Notes: generated from the letters alone by a model not told the origin. DNA of 60,000 nt from Symsagittifera roscoffensis (GCF_963678635.1 NC_087069.1:43168688-43228687), one strand, 5' to 3'; positions 31,261 through 42,430 are shown, numbered from the stretch's first letter. Numbers and translations are program-made.

Positions 31261-31867
31261 AGATTGTCGCAAAATTTTCTAGTTCGACTTCCAAAAAAAA
31301 ACGATAAAAAGCAGCTTGAGGAAGAGGTAACAACACATTAAGCTCAGTTTCGAGGAGGTAACCACTTGATTTGATCTGCTCGCTAATTGCACAGACAACT
31401 TTACCGCGTTTTCCACCCATGAAGCCGAAAACTGCCTCGATCTTGACGGTACGATTGCAAAATTGCGGCTTAATAAAAAATAATATTCTGAAGTACGAAA
31501 AAATTTCCACTCAACTGAAGTTCCAATTTTACAAGTTTAAGCAGCCCACTCAGAGTGCAAAGCACATCAGCAAAAGCCAATGTACGAGTAAGGAGCTCAA
31601 ATACTGATAAAAACTTAGCCAACAAAATCATTGGTACTACGGCTGCCATTTTTTTTACTTTCACGTCTACCTAGATTTTGAGTACTTCCGACTTTCATGC
31701 TCCTCTACAAAACAATTTCCCGCCTCCACAAGATTTAAATGCCAATCCCTTTTTGAACCACATTTCAAAAAACAAAGCTCAGGTGTGAACTGACAATAAT
31801 AGATAAGACTTCTAAACTCTTCAATCGCGAATAGTACAGTTACTACAATTGAAATGTACATTACCAA
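31259..31867 (-). other. Cluster of short open frames, identity unknown
   Basis: Three consecutive - strand frames: 31867-31667 (with four Cys), 31664-31470 and 31510-31259 (VVCAISEQIKSSGYLLETEL, VLLPLPQAAFY). Their protein-like composition hints at a coding origin, but I find no domain, no conserved splice sites and no paralogue in the window. Could be chance or a decayed host exon set. Confidence 0.2.
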
Positions 31868-32129
31868 CCACTTCAGAGACCACCCTAGGAGGAACTTGCA
31901 ATCAAATGTTTGCTAGAAGCTCTTTTTTTGCAATGAAAAAAGACTACTCAGCAGTTACATTACCAATCATCTGAGAACTTGAAATAACTACACTCTGAAA
32001 GGATTCAGTTTAACTGGAGAATTTTGACAGTAACGAACGGGGTTAGAACAACTATTTCGAACTCTTTCAGACAGCAATAGGCAAAAAATCAGGTCTAAAG
32101 TCAGTATGTAAAAAAAGCTAAATCAATGA

Positions 32130-32850
32130 TGGAAAGCTACGGAACCATTTCTACTCAGTACGCACATGGTATACTTTAGTTAGTGCGTAGTTATGGCAAT
32201 CCAAAAACTGTGGTGTCAGAGTTTATCAGGGAACTAGTGAATTTTTTACAAATTGATATAAAAGAAACCAAAATGTTTTATCGAATATTCTGCATTTCGA
32301 AGGAAACTAATTCACATCTTCGAAGTCAACGGCTACCCAGCTGACCTGAAATCTAATAACGTACCCCGACTTGCTCTCTAAAATTACCTATTAAGTTTCC
32401 TAATGAACTAGGAAGAATATTGTGTGCTGCACGACCTCAATTAAGTTACACTGAAAGACTTTACGCAGTAGCTTAACAAGAACTCGCAAGTAAATGAGAA
32501 TCTGGACATAGAATCATCAAAAGGAAGCCGAAAAGGGACAAGATCGCCGAGTGACGAATCAGCAACAATCCGACAACCAGCCCAAGCAATTTAATTCTCT
32601 GTCCAGGGAAACTAAGACGGGTCTAGATCAACGAGCAAACTGAGATCTAGATCAACGAGCAATTTGATTCTCTGTCCTGACAATACTAAGACAGATCTAG
32701 CTCAACGAGCAGACATGGCCAAACAAAGTAGACTGTGCCTCTACTGCTTAGGCCATCACTGATTTGGTGCACGCACATCGGCCAAGCGTTGTTTCATCAT
32801 CAACTGCGGACGGAAACCCTTTTCAACTCTACAAAAAGCCGTTCATCCAA
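32130..32850 (+). pseudogene. BEL/Pao gag relic with zinc knuckles
   Basis: On +, SYGNPKTVVSEFIRELVNFL (32190-32250) matches the conserved middle of BEL/Pao gag (DUF1759-like). 32730-32840 encodes CLYCLGHH and CFIINCGRK, the Cys/His pattern of the BEL gag knuckles. Stops and frameshifts throughout. It is on the opposite strand from the BEL pol pieces on either side, so the element has been rearranged. Confidence 0.6.
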
Positions 32851-32869
32851 TAAGTAGTAGACTTTGACT

Positions 32870-33860
32870 TCATTCGCATTTCGTCAGTAGCGAAGTACAC
32901 CCAAAAAGGTTCACTCCAATTTTGAAATGCTTTCATGGTCCAGTGATGCTACCTTTGTTCTGCCAATCAATAAGGTAGCGATAGCCTATTCCGGAGTTGC
33001 CTGTAGTTTGAAGGTAGATACATGTAGCCATTGCAATTTGGGACGCTTCGCAGATGACATGAAGCGATTTGTCACTAGATGACGGTTGTATTGCAACAAA
33101 GTCACTGTGAACGGGTTCATCCCAGGAAATACCTGACTTCCACAGTTTTCATAGAAGAGTTTAAATCTTCTTGCAAACAGCAATAGATTACCTAATGGGG
33201 CAAAAACATTGCTTTGTAGGGGAGGACTGTTCTGAGTATAGATGTTATAGTAATTCTACCTTGTTTGTTGGTTGCACAATAAGTGTAGCGTCAGTTGTGT
33301 GTCATTTGAGTGCTAGGACACGATGCACTGTCGCATCAGTAGAATTTTGACATTCATTAACGGAGTAGAATTTGCGTTAGACTAAACTTAGTTAGGTTGA
33401 TTCACCCCTCTCCTAGAGACGATTCTTTTTGTATGAATACTTCTCTAGTCTCGTTTGCTGACTAATGAAAGAATTAAGTCATTCATTTGATGTTTTTTGT
33501 AGCAGTTGAGCACTTTTTGGCTGTTTGATGAAGCCCAAGGATGGCAATGGATGCTGATTATTTTGCACCAAAGATAAGTCGCGATTATTCGTAATTCCTC
33601 AAACCATTTTGGTAAGAGCAAAGAAAGCGAAGTGCAATTTGATTTGATTCACCTATTAAAAACCTATTTGCATAAAAATGCCTTCAATTAGTGTCATTTG
33701 GTCATTTTATTGTTAATCTTCGGGATAACAAAGTAGTACTTATCCAAAAGAAACCGATATCACTCTATAGGAAAAAACTGAAAACCGAAAAGTCGATAGC
33801 CAACAGTTTTCTGGCCCAAAAAGTTGGCTTTAATTGTTTAAACGTCCAATTATTACCGTA
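32870..33860. repeat. BEL/Pao-containing segmental repeat, copy 2
   Basis: Matches 30500-31260 with an extra about 400 bases in the middle (33190-33590). Contains the pol fragment described separately. Confidence 0.75.
32890..33185 (-). pseudogene. BEL/Pao pol fragment, second copy
   Basis: One - strand frame reads SGISWDEPVHSDFVAI and SLHVICEASQIAMATCIYL, the WDEPV and HxxCEAS words of BEL/Pao pol. It ends in a stop shortly after. A different frame gives the open stretch 33183-32986, a shadow. Homologous to 30560-30790. Confidence 0.7.
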
Positions 33861-33879
33861 ATATTGTTCTAACTCATAT

Positions 33880-34058
33880 TTACGAAAACTTCGTTAGGTT
33901 CAAAATTTTTTTCTTTATAATTGCAGCCATACTATTAGCTATTTCTGTTTTCTTATCAACATGTTCTCGGAACAGTAATGTGGAGTCAATGATGATTACC
34001 AGATCTTTCTCGTTTTCTACATTGTACAAGAAAACAAAGTTAGGAAAAATTGTGCCTG
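33880..34058 (-). pseudogene. LINE RT fragment, inverted 5' part
   Basis: On -, VENEKDLVIIIDSTLLFREH and EIANSMAAIIKKKILNLT read as the KDLGV..D..L.F..H stretch of CR1/RTE/Jockey-like non-LTR reverse transcriptases. It is inverted relative to its continuation at 34055-34575. Confidence 0.7.
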
Positions 34059-34575
34059 CAATTATAAAGAAAGGATTTTTGAAATTGACTGGGGAAATCA
34101 TGGCGACTCTTTACAAAAACTTGGTGAGACCGCATCTGGAATACGCCATTCAATCGTAGAACCCATTCTTGAAAAAAAGACAGGGTCGCGGTTGAAAATG
34201 TTCAGCGAAGGACAACCAGATTAACCCCAAGCTTTTGCAAATGAAAGATTGAATATGCTATGAAAGATTGAAAATTTTGAAGCTTCCTCCCGTGGAGTAC
34301 AAAAAAAAACAAGGGCGTATGATAGAAATGTACAAAATTTTAAACTGTGTTTATGATGTAGGAGCAACTGATGAATATTTACAATAAACGAAAGAAATTC
34401 TCGTGGAAATCTGTGTAAAATGATAACAAGAAAGTCACGAACTTGTTTACGAAGTAGCTTCTTCACTATAGCAGCCAAAAACGACTAAACCTCACTACCA
34501 GAGTTTGTTATTCCCAGCGTTCACATCAACTTGTTCAAATCGAGCCTGGATTAACACTGGGAAAACGACGAGTAA
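34055..34575 (+). pseudogene. LINE RT C-terminal part
   Basis: On +, AIIKKGFLKLTGEIMATLYK, NLVRPHLEYAIQS and, at 34440-34560 in shifted frames, RTCLRSSFFTIAAKND, LPEFVIPSVHINLFKSSLD. These are the conserved C-terminal blocks of CR1/RTE/Jockey-like LINEs (LYKxLVRPxLEYA; FF..R; LP; FK..LD.HW). Several frameshifts. Its first about 30 bases repeat in inverted form at the end of 33880-34058. Confidence 0.75.
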
Positions 34576-34579
34576 GATA

Positions 34580-35680
34580 CATACTTTTTCGAATGGCGGA
34601 TGGTACGTCCACAATTAGGAGCAGATTGCTCTGTGTACCTGTGTTATTTTGAGTATTTACCGATCGTTTAATCAACCATCCGTATATGTCAGAGGAGTAG
34701 ATTTGTTTTGTTAAAATTTGATCTAGCTTGGGTTTTGGAAGTTGAATATGTCCTTGATAATGCCGGTAAGATTCAAATGTTTCGCGGTCTTCGGTTGTAT
34801 CATTTTGTTGGTATCAGAAATTCAGTTTTGCTGCAGTAGTCGTGGGCACTGATAGTTGATGGAAGTACGCTCTGATGAAGTACTAAAGAGGTAACACCTT
34901 GATGAAGGGGAATTTCATGATTGATGCAGTGATTGACCTGTCTGATGTAGTAAGAATCTGCAGTAGATCCCAAAACTGAAGGTAGGGCTTCGGTTGTCTT
35001 TTCTGTGTCTTCAGTTTGCCTCATCTTGGGGTCTGATTTGAATTATTCTGGCGCTGTTGACTTCGTTTTTTTTTTAAAGTTTTAGGTCCCTTTGAAATGC
35101 TCATTTCTAAGTCTTAATTGTTCGTTATTGTTTTGATGAAGTCAAATTATTAGTAATGAAGTTCCAACAAATCATGACTGTCTTTTTACCGCCTTTTCCT
35201 GATATGATTCTTAAGGGACAATCATATTACGAATAGTTATGTGTGCTGGCCTTTTTTATGACAATTGGGCAGTGTGAACAAAATTAACAGTTTTATAATT
35301 CGCTTTTACTGTATCCAAATCTAGTCTGCTATCGAGCGTCTCAAAACAATCTGGCTGATTACTGAAGTTTTTTTGAGAATTTCTGATATATTTTCTTTAA
35401 AAATGCGTGGTTTCATTGGTTAGTTAGTTGACAAAATTGCTAGTAGAAAATTTTAAGCGTCCTTAAATATCCAGCCTTTCAACATCGCGTTATGTTTTCC
35501 ATACAGACAAATTAAGAATCAGAGAAAATAGCATATGTTGTCAGCAAATCCTCTGCAGCATGCTCATAATTTAAGCAAAGGCCAAAAATCCAGATGCCTC
35601 TAGGCTGGAAACAAAATGTTAATGAAAATAAGGTGTTTCTGAAATGAAGTTTTTACATTGTTTCAACGGTCATTCTGTCA
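34580..35680. other. No gene recognised
   Basis: A 74-codon - strand frame (35024-34800) and neighbouring frame-shifted protein-like words exist but without domain or splice support. The stretch is the downstream region of the two-exon gene that follows. Confidence 0.4.
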
Positions 35681-35689
35681 GTTCAGTTT

Positions 35690-35695
35690 TTTAAT
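35690..35695 (-). other. Possible polyadenylation signal ATTAAA
   Basis: ATTAAA on - lies about 27 bases after the stop codon of the gene at 35722-36972. Single-base variants of the signal are common by chance in AT-rich DNA, so this is weak. Confidence 0.3.
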
Positions 35696-35721
35696 CCAAA
35701 GAAGAGTCACGACGGCATTGT

Positions 35722-36972
35722 TTAATGGTAGTTGATCATGTTTGCAGCCAGCAGGTATCCTCCGACCGCTGCAGCGCAGATAGTTCCGACAGCTGGTGTG
35801 GTCATTTGGGTCTTGCCCGTGGTGGTGGGTTCTTCGGTTTCGTTGTCAGCGGTTGTTTCTTTTTCATCTTCCCCGGAAGCCTTCGTTGTCGTCGTCGTCG
35901 GCTTGGTAGGTGCAGGAGTAGTGGGATTAGCAGCGGCAGTGGTTCCGTTATCGTTAGTTCCCCCTAACGTTTATAGTGCATTTCAGATATGGTATATTTA
36001 CAGTTTAAAGGGGTTCTTTTTCCCTAAGCCCCCCCCCACACCTGTAAAATTTTTGAAGTATACAGGTAAGGTGGTACAAGTAAAAGGGGTGAAGGGAAAA
36101 GAGCCGCCTTTAAGAGATATCATTTCAGATCGATCATGTTGAGAAATTTATCAACTATTTTTCGGAGAAAATATCAACGAGTACCCTCAAGAAAAAAAAG
36201 TAGACGTTTTTCAGGATAGAAGACAATAAAAACAGACTACTCTTAGTTTTCTGAAATTTAGTTTGAGCCGGCCAAGTCATCTCTAAGCAAATTTTTCTCA
36301 TCCTATATATTTCTTATTTCTAGCAAAAAAAGATAGCATTTGAGCGTCCAAATTTTCCTCGAACCAAACATACTAGTGATACAAATATGGATATCGCTAA
36401 AAACTGCATGTCACAAAACTTATAACACTGTAACAGGAAAAGCAATTTCCAAAACCAGCGCTAAAACGTTTCACATTTGAGCTGAGCATATTTTAAAATA
36501 TTGACCAGATGTTTGGACAAGTTTTGGGTGTACACAATTTTCTGCGAGTTTCACAAACCGAAAATCATCTTTTACTAATGCTATTTCAACAACCACTTCA
36601 GAGTGTACAATACGTTAATTTTTTTAACATTATATTTTTTCTTGATTATGACTTCAAACGAATTCAAAAAGAAAATAATATTTTACTAAGATTTCACAAT
36701 TTTACGGAACTGAAAAAGAAAGCCTTTTTTGTACCTGGTGTAGTAATAGCGCCTGTCCCTGATCCAGTAGGAGCTACTTTCGTGGTAGGAGAATCTGTCG
36801 TAGGAGCATCACCAGAACCACCAGCAGTTGTGGGCGCCGCAACTGTAGGGGCAGTTGTGGGTTCACTACCTGCAGCAGTAGATGTAGCCACACCTGTACC
36901 GTGAACTTGAGATATTTGAAGGCAAATCAGAATTAGGGCGAGAATTGACCACATTGTTTTCGAGAAGTTCAT
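35722..36972 (-). CDS. Two-exon secreted Thr/Pro-rich (mucin-like) protein
   Basis: Exon 1 is 36972-36735 and exon 2 is 35963-35722 (join on -), 159 aa. Exon 1: ATG, signal peptide (MNFSKTMWSILALILICLQI, cleavage likely after QVHG), then a Thr/Ala/Pro/Gly-rich stretch. The donor ACACCAG|GTACAA is phase 1. The acceptor ATAAACGTTAG|GGGG joins in frame to PGGTNDNGTTAAANPTTPAP, a run of Thr and acidic residues. A hydrophobic tail (VGTICAAAVGGYLLAANM) ends at TAA. The tail could be a membrane anchor or GPI signal. Thr-rich low complexity predicts O-glycosylation. The two halves have the same unusual composition, which supports the splice. The 771-bp intron holds a MITE (36011-36105). Upstream in-frame GTG at 36987 is not used as start. 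Family unknown; analogous in plan to the array genes at 2174-4077. Confidence 0.75.
36011..36105. mobile_element. 95-bp GGCTCTTTT-family MITE in intron
   Basis: Left end GGGTTCTTTTTCCCTAAGCC with a run of C, right end GGGGTGAAGGGAAAAGAGCC. Shares the family terminus and C/G-rich subterminal run. Lies wholly in the intron of the mucin-like gene, close to its 3' splice site (about 47 bases). Confidence 0.65.
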
Positions 36973-37179
36973 GACAATTTCTCCCACTTTCGACCGACTT
37001 ACTCTTGAATGATTAAAAATTGTGAATGAAAAATGACTTTCGCGGCAGAAATCAAAGAGTCAGATGTGAATTCCCGCGCTGATAGGTTAAAACATGATCT
37101 CATTATGGAAAATGATAATCCACTAATCAAATGCAAATGTCTTCGCAATTCTTCGAAAATAATGAAAGCAAGCCACTTT

Positions 37180-37650
37180 GGCTCTTTTCCAAACCCCCCC
37201 CCCCCCCCCCCACCTCACACGAGCATCAATTTTATGGTCTAAGGAATGGTTTAACAAGGTGATTATGAAGACCAAATATGTTTGCAATGGCCTATAATTA
37301 GTCTGCATGTCAATTAGGAAAAAGGGCCGGGGGCGGTTTCAACAAAAAAAAAACAGACAAAAAAGGCGTTTTTAGGCACTTTTTGGAAAACTTTTGCAAA
37401 AAAAAACAGCGTTTTTTGGTGCGCTGTCCCTCTCAAAATATATATTTTTTGGCGCCCATGGCGCTTTTAGAAAAATTCTAGAATCAAACAGCCAATAGTT
37501 CACAAAATCACAAAATAGTACAGAAGGGGACACCTTTGGGTCGGCAGGGGTCGAATCCCTGCGGGGGGATTCCCCTAAATCAAGATTCCCTTAAAACAAC
37601 TGTAAATAAAATAAAATATTTAAAGGTGGGGGAAAAAGTGGAATAGAGCC
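37180..37650. mobile_element. Composite GGCTCTTTTCC element (471 bp)
   Basis: Left end GGCTCTTTTCC then a long C run and CACCTCACACGAGCATCA, which matches 27896-27912. Right end GGTGGGGGAAAAAGTGGAATAGAGCC. The middle (37330-37600) is an inverted relative of 10720-10990, sharing ATAGTACAGAAGGGGACACC-type words. It includes a tRNA T-arm-like hairpin (CAGGG GTCGAAT CCCTG at 37547-37563). No clear target duplication. Confidence 0.6.
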
Positions 37651-37669
37651 TTTTTGCATAAAACTTTTC

Positions 37670-37790
37670 GGCTCTTTTCCAGTTTCCCATCCTCTCGTAA
37701 AATTTCAAAAAAAAGCTGTTCACATGGCATTTTGCATGTAAGATAACTTGTGAAAATTTGTTCGCCTGTTCACACCGAGTTTTTTTTGGT
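37670..37790. mobile_element. Truncated GGCTCTTTTCC MITE
   Basis: GGCTCTTTTCCAGTTTCCCA then AAGCTGTTCACATGGCATTT and TTGTTCGCCTGTTCAC, matching the left part of 10997-11215. No right terminus. Abuts the preceding composite element by 20 bases. Confidence 0.65.
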
Positions 37791-38049
37791 GTTATCTTTG
37801 CAATTTGAGGGATTTTTTGTTCTGATAAGGGGTATCCAGTTTTTATCGTGGATATCGTAAGTTAAGCTTCCATGGGCACCGTGATAAAAAACAATTTTTC
37901 ATCCAATTGCATATGGCTTCGATGTTGTTTGAGTTGTACCCTAGAAATCGTTCGTTCAGACAATTACTACTGAAACTGAACTTAACTGACTTGTTGCCAC
38001 AGCAATTTAAGTCCTGCTACACCAGCATAGCATTGCCGTAGACCTTAAA

Positions 38050-40770
38050 TGCTCTATGAAAAGTCCCGGCTACCGCTTATCATACATTTTGTGAATACTG
38101 CAACACGTTCGTGAAAAGAAATTCGATTTTGCCTCTGCCTTAAAAGAGTCTCTGCAGTCATTTTGCATCATTTTTCTCAAATGGTTTTCTTATTTGACTG
38201 GATACAGTCATAAAAGTTTTCTTCAGCAAGTGCTAAGTAAAGTGAGTCTGTGTCCATCTCCAACTCTTCAAAATTGATTACATTACTTAAATTGTCAGAG
38301 AAGTTGTAGTACAGCGTCAACATTTTCTGTTTTGTATACTGAATTCTGAAAAATCATACAATAATGGGTTCTCTGTGGTCAATGGTTATTTTCAACAACT
38401 CCAAATCCTACAAGTCTTTCTCAACTTTATGTAATCTTTTATTTAACAGAGGGTCCTTGAGTGCTTTATGAGTCTTTTAATCATTGAGTTATTTCGTGAT
38501 TGTATGTCTGGATCTATCCATAAAATGATATCCATTGGAGGAATTACCCAAAGGTTTCATTGTTTCTTCTATTAATCCTGATAGAGGGTTTTCATATCCT
38601 TCCCTTCTAACATCACACACTGATTAAATTATTGAAACATTTTCCTGAAGAATACTGAACATAACGGTAAATTTTGGTGCAGTGCAAACAGAGTTTCAAA
38701 TAAAAGTTGAAATGAGGGGTTATAATTGTTCCTGTTTCTAGCTTATAGCTGGATATCAGCATTCTCTGAGGGTTTTCTAACAATTCATTCTCAATTGCAT
38801 AACATTTGTCGTAGTCTCCAATATCGTTTCTTCCAACTTCCTTGTTTTTGAAAACTGGAGGAAAGTTAGCAATTTTTGATTTTGCTTAATCTGCATTAAG
38901 AGGCCAAACTGTGCATTTTGTGCATCGTAAGCGGATTCCGCGACAAGGACGCTCCCTTTTATCTTTTGTTCTTTCATTTTCTTTGATTGTTCCGACAAAA
39001 TTTAAACATGTTTAAAGACTTGTCTCTGGAATCCAGGAACATACAGACACAAAATTGTGCTACTACCCAGTGCACAATTTGGCCTCGTAATGTGAAAGAA
39101 GTAAATCACACTGAATATAGCAAAAAGAGATCCATTTTTTTGTTTTTGCCTGAAGGGAGTCAGTGGGATGAAGTCTTTTGATGGGGAAGGAAAGTGGGTT
39201 TTGACAAAAATTTTGATCGTGTCGTTGATTTTAAAATTTTCCCACTACTCAAGCTCCGACTTTTCGTTAACTTCGTATCCTGTGTCATTTATGTACTCCC
39301 TTCTCATATCATCCATCTCTCTCTTCTTATTCCACGTTCAAAGTCCTGATCTATTAAAGAGGGACGAGCTTCATGATAGGAACAGAAATAATAGTAACAT
39401 CCCATTGCATCGAATGCTGTTTAACTGCAATCATAATAACCTTCCACGTTAAAACTGTCGATTATCTTCTGTTTTCCAGACGTGAAACAGCTCTCAACTT
39501 TGCAATCTGAACTTGTTTTCTGGTAGAAGGACATGAGTATGATTGCTGTGATGGGTTATGTCTAGCTTGAAAGTTCTGTATATCGGTGTCAAACACCCAT
39601 CTCGTGTACAGACCTGTCGGCACATCTTAACAAACTGAGAAAGGTAGCGCTGGCTTGCATCAAATGCAACAATTGATTTACATACCTTTACAAATTTATA
39701 GTGTTACAAGTTCCCATTCTGGTCTTCGTTCCTGTTATAATAACTTGACCATATTCTCAGAGTTGCGCGAATGGTTAATTTTAGCTTTAAACTTCTGCAT
39801 ACCGGTGACAAACTCTTACATGGTGTACATTCCTGTTGGCACAACTTGACACATTGAAAACGGGTAAAGCTTACTTGCATCAATTCCAACGATCGGCTTA
39901 CAAATAATCGATGTTTTTCTGATGAAAGTCTCATCAACTACATCTTTTCGTATTATTACAATCGAAAGACCACCTGTCAGATCTTCTCGTGCTTTTTCAC
40001 ACAAATCTTCGTCACTTTCGCAAATTGGAGAAAAATTATAATTTGTAGATTTGTGCCGACAAATGATTGCTAGATTCGGAAAGAAACATCGAAGTTTCGA
40101 CATGTCTGTCTATTCCGTTTTTATAAATAAACTGAAATTTTTTGCTTTGCTTCCAGGATTGGAAGCACATCCTTGTTATTGTAAAACTGCGAAAGTCTTT
40201 GAACACATTCATTCCGTTTTTCTTCCAAATCTCTCGTAAGTAACTGCAGATATCCAAACCAGATGGATTCAGAGCCTTGATTGAAAATTTTTTTAGTGCT
40301 TGTTGTCCATCAAACCCATTCTTTCTCAGTCTTTCCTAGTCCTTAGAGTCTTTGTCTGTAAAAATATTTCTCAGTTTATTGAAAATGACTTCATACGGTG
40401 GCAATTCGGGAAAATCGGGTTTTGCTTTCGTTGTCAAACCATTGAAAGCGTGAAAATCTTTTCGTTTCGCTAGCTTTATAGGCTTTGATAAAAGAGTCCA
40501 GAAAGGATGCTGCACCCAGAAGTTTCATTATGTTGAGAAATTGTACATCTCAAAAAATAAAAGATATAGAGAGTCGTTCGCTTTTTCGATGTCTGATGTT
40601 TCTGTTTTTTGTATCGCGAATCAAACAAGGGAAGAAGTAAGACTTGATCAACCCATGTGAAATCCAAATAAAGGTAAAGTAAGGAAATCCAAAAATTCTC
40701 AAGAAAATCCAATAAATCTCAATATGTTGTTTCAAATCAATGGGTTGATTCTTTTTGAGTTATAAAAAAA
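38050..40770 (-). pseudogene. Family B DNA polymerase relic, long copy
   Basis: Read on -, the order is right for a protein-primed type B polymerase. First comes an N-terminal block (40700-40480), then NYNFSPICESDEDLCEKARE and IVGIDASKLYPFSMCQ (motif A, Asp codon 39881-39879). A Cys/aromatic block follows (39470-39370). Motif C, MDTDSLYLAL at 38257-38228, keeps both catalytic Asp. Motif A recurs in part at 39600-39640, an internal duplication. Stops and frameshifts occur throughout, and a 199-bp MITE is inserted at 38894-39092. Such polymerases occur in Polinton/Maverick elements and related viruses. It follows a gypsy integrase on the same strand. Dead copy. Confidence 0.75.
38894..39092 (-). 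mobile_element. 200-bp MITE, copy 3, inserted in polymerase relic
   Basis: CATTAAGAGGCCAAACTGTG at the left and CACAATTTGGCCTCGTAATG at the right are inverted. The interior matches 18085-18284 in reverse orientation. It interrupts homology to the other polymerase copies, so it inserted after that sequence arrived. Confidence 0.8.
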
Positions 40771-41334
40771 TGTGTTGAATATCTGCTTCTTCTGAGTTTT
40801 CAATTCACTGGTATTTGTATTCATTTTGTTAATAGAATAATTTGTCTCGTTCGTTCAGCAGATCAAAGATCTTTTTCATTCGTTCATTGACAGCTGCTTC
40901 TTTATCTTGAAATTTTTTTCTCATCTCCAGCTTACTTTCCTCAGCCATTGAATCGAGGTTGCTTGCAAAATCAGTACTCAAGTTCTATGGATGCTTGTTG
41001 TACAACCAAATGGGTTCATTGATCAAATTTGATGATATAGAGACTAAAATTGGATTATATTTTACAGTCCAGGTTGTAGTTTGTGTCTCTTTTAGTTCTT
41101 CTATAGGAACAGAAACCGACACTGAAAATCAAAAATATCTAGATAATTAAAAAGTTTGTTTTCTTCAGGAGCTGAAAGGCTGAAACCTTCCAATTTTTCA
41201 AACCAGGTTTCGCAGAGCTCACTCACGTTTTTTGGGTAAATATGCCTCACTCAATCCTTGCATTTCAGGAAATGCTTATTGAAGTGGTCTCATTTCTGGG
41301 AAAAGCTGTCACGGCTAGGGCACCGAAAACACTT

Positions 41335-42430
41335 GAAGGAGCTATGGGTTTTGGTTAAACACCATTTCATGGGGTGAAAATGCGAATGTTGATGTGATTT
41401 GAGAATTAAATAAAAACTTTACATCTTTTGATTTTATAGTGTTTTTTAATCATCTAGAATGATAATACATCGGAGGTATTCTTGTAAGAACTGATTCATG
41501 CCTTCAACTAGTCGATTGGTCCATTGAGCATATGATGTTTTAGGTTTAGTGCTACATAATGTGTAAATGACTCTACAAAGAACATATTGTATGAATTTCC
41601 TTCGGACGATGAAGATTCAGGTCCCTTTATATCCCATGGGATTCTGTGGTTAAAAAAAAACTTGGCTGCTGAGACATCATTGCAAAAGAATTTAATCCAT
41701 AGTGTTGCTTTGTGAAGTAAGAATTCATGCAAAATTTATATATTTTTTTCTGATCCAATATGTCATCTTGCACATGGAGAGTGTACAGAGTAGAATGGTA
41801 CATAGATTGAACTTAGTGGTAGATATGGTTCTTTGGTATCTGTGTAAGGATATTCTAATAAGTCAGTGTTTTCTTTTATTGAGGTGTTTTTTAATTTTCG
41901 GAAGTATCTGAGTAATGTAATGTTTCCTAAGATTGTGACATCGGCTTTTCCGGAACTGAGTTTTTCTATATATCAAGACTTCATTTGGCGATTAACGGGA
42001 TCGAGAAATTTAAAAACTTTAAGTACGGCAGTTGATAGATTAACTGGTTGTTTTAATGTGCATGGCAAGAAAATGTTTTCAATTTCTTGACATGATCGAA
42101 TTATGTTATCAATTGGGTCTTCTAACTAAAATATTTTTATCTTCTAAATTAAAGTATTTTTGTTAGTTTGTTTCTTACGGTCCTGTTAAAATGATTGTAT
42201 CTTTTGGATGAGACCATGGGATATGCTATTTTGTTTTTAATTGTGTACTTTTCTTATCCACGAGGAATATGATATGGTTTTTAAAATGTTATTTCTTGAT
42301 AAATCGGCTTCATAGTGGTTGTTTTGGCAATCTAAATGAACTGAGAAAAACTTTAAGTGGTTGATGTTTTTGTTAGCGAAGTCATTTTTGAGCGCTTATC
42401 TAGATGCTAATCATGGTGATGTTTCATCTT
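41335..42430 (-). pseudogene. Gypsy integrase relic, unit 2
   Basis: Continuous - strand protein words: CTLKQPVNLSTAVLKVFKFL and VTILGNITLLRYFRKLKNTS (42080-41890, the region before the zinc finger), VHSPCAR, then NHRIPWDIKGPESSSSEGNS with VESFTHYVALN (core, first Asp in WDIKGP, 41635-41560), and SPHEMVFNQ (41370-41345). The long deletion after the first catalytic strand removes the second Asp and the Glu. Non-functional. Confidence 0.75.

Noticed and set aside
35725-36142. + strand frames rich in Val (35732-36142) and at 36509-36904
   Set aside because: They are complements of the Thr/Ala codons of the two-exon gene on -. The splice-consistent - strand reading explains both.
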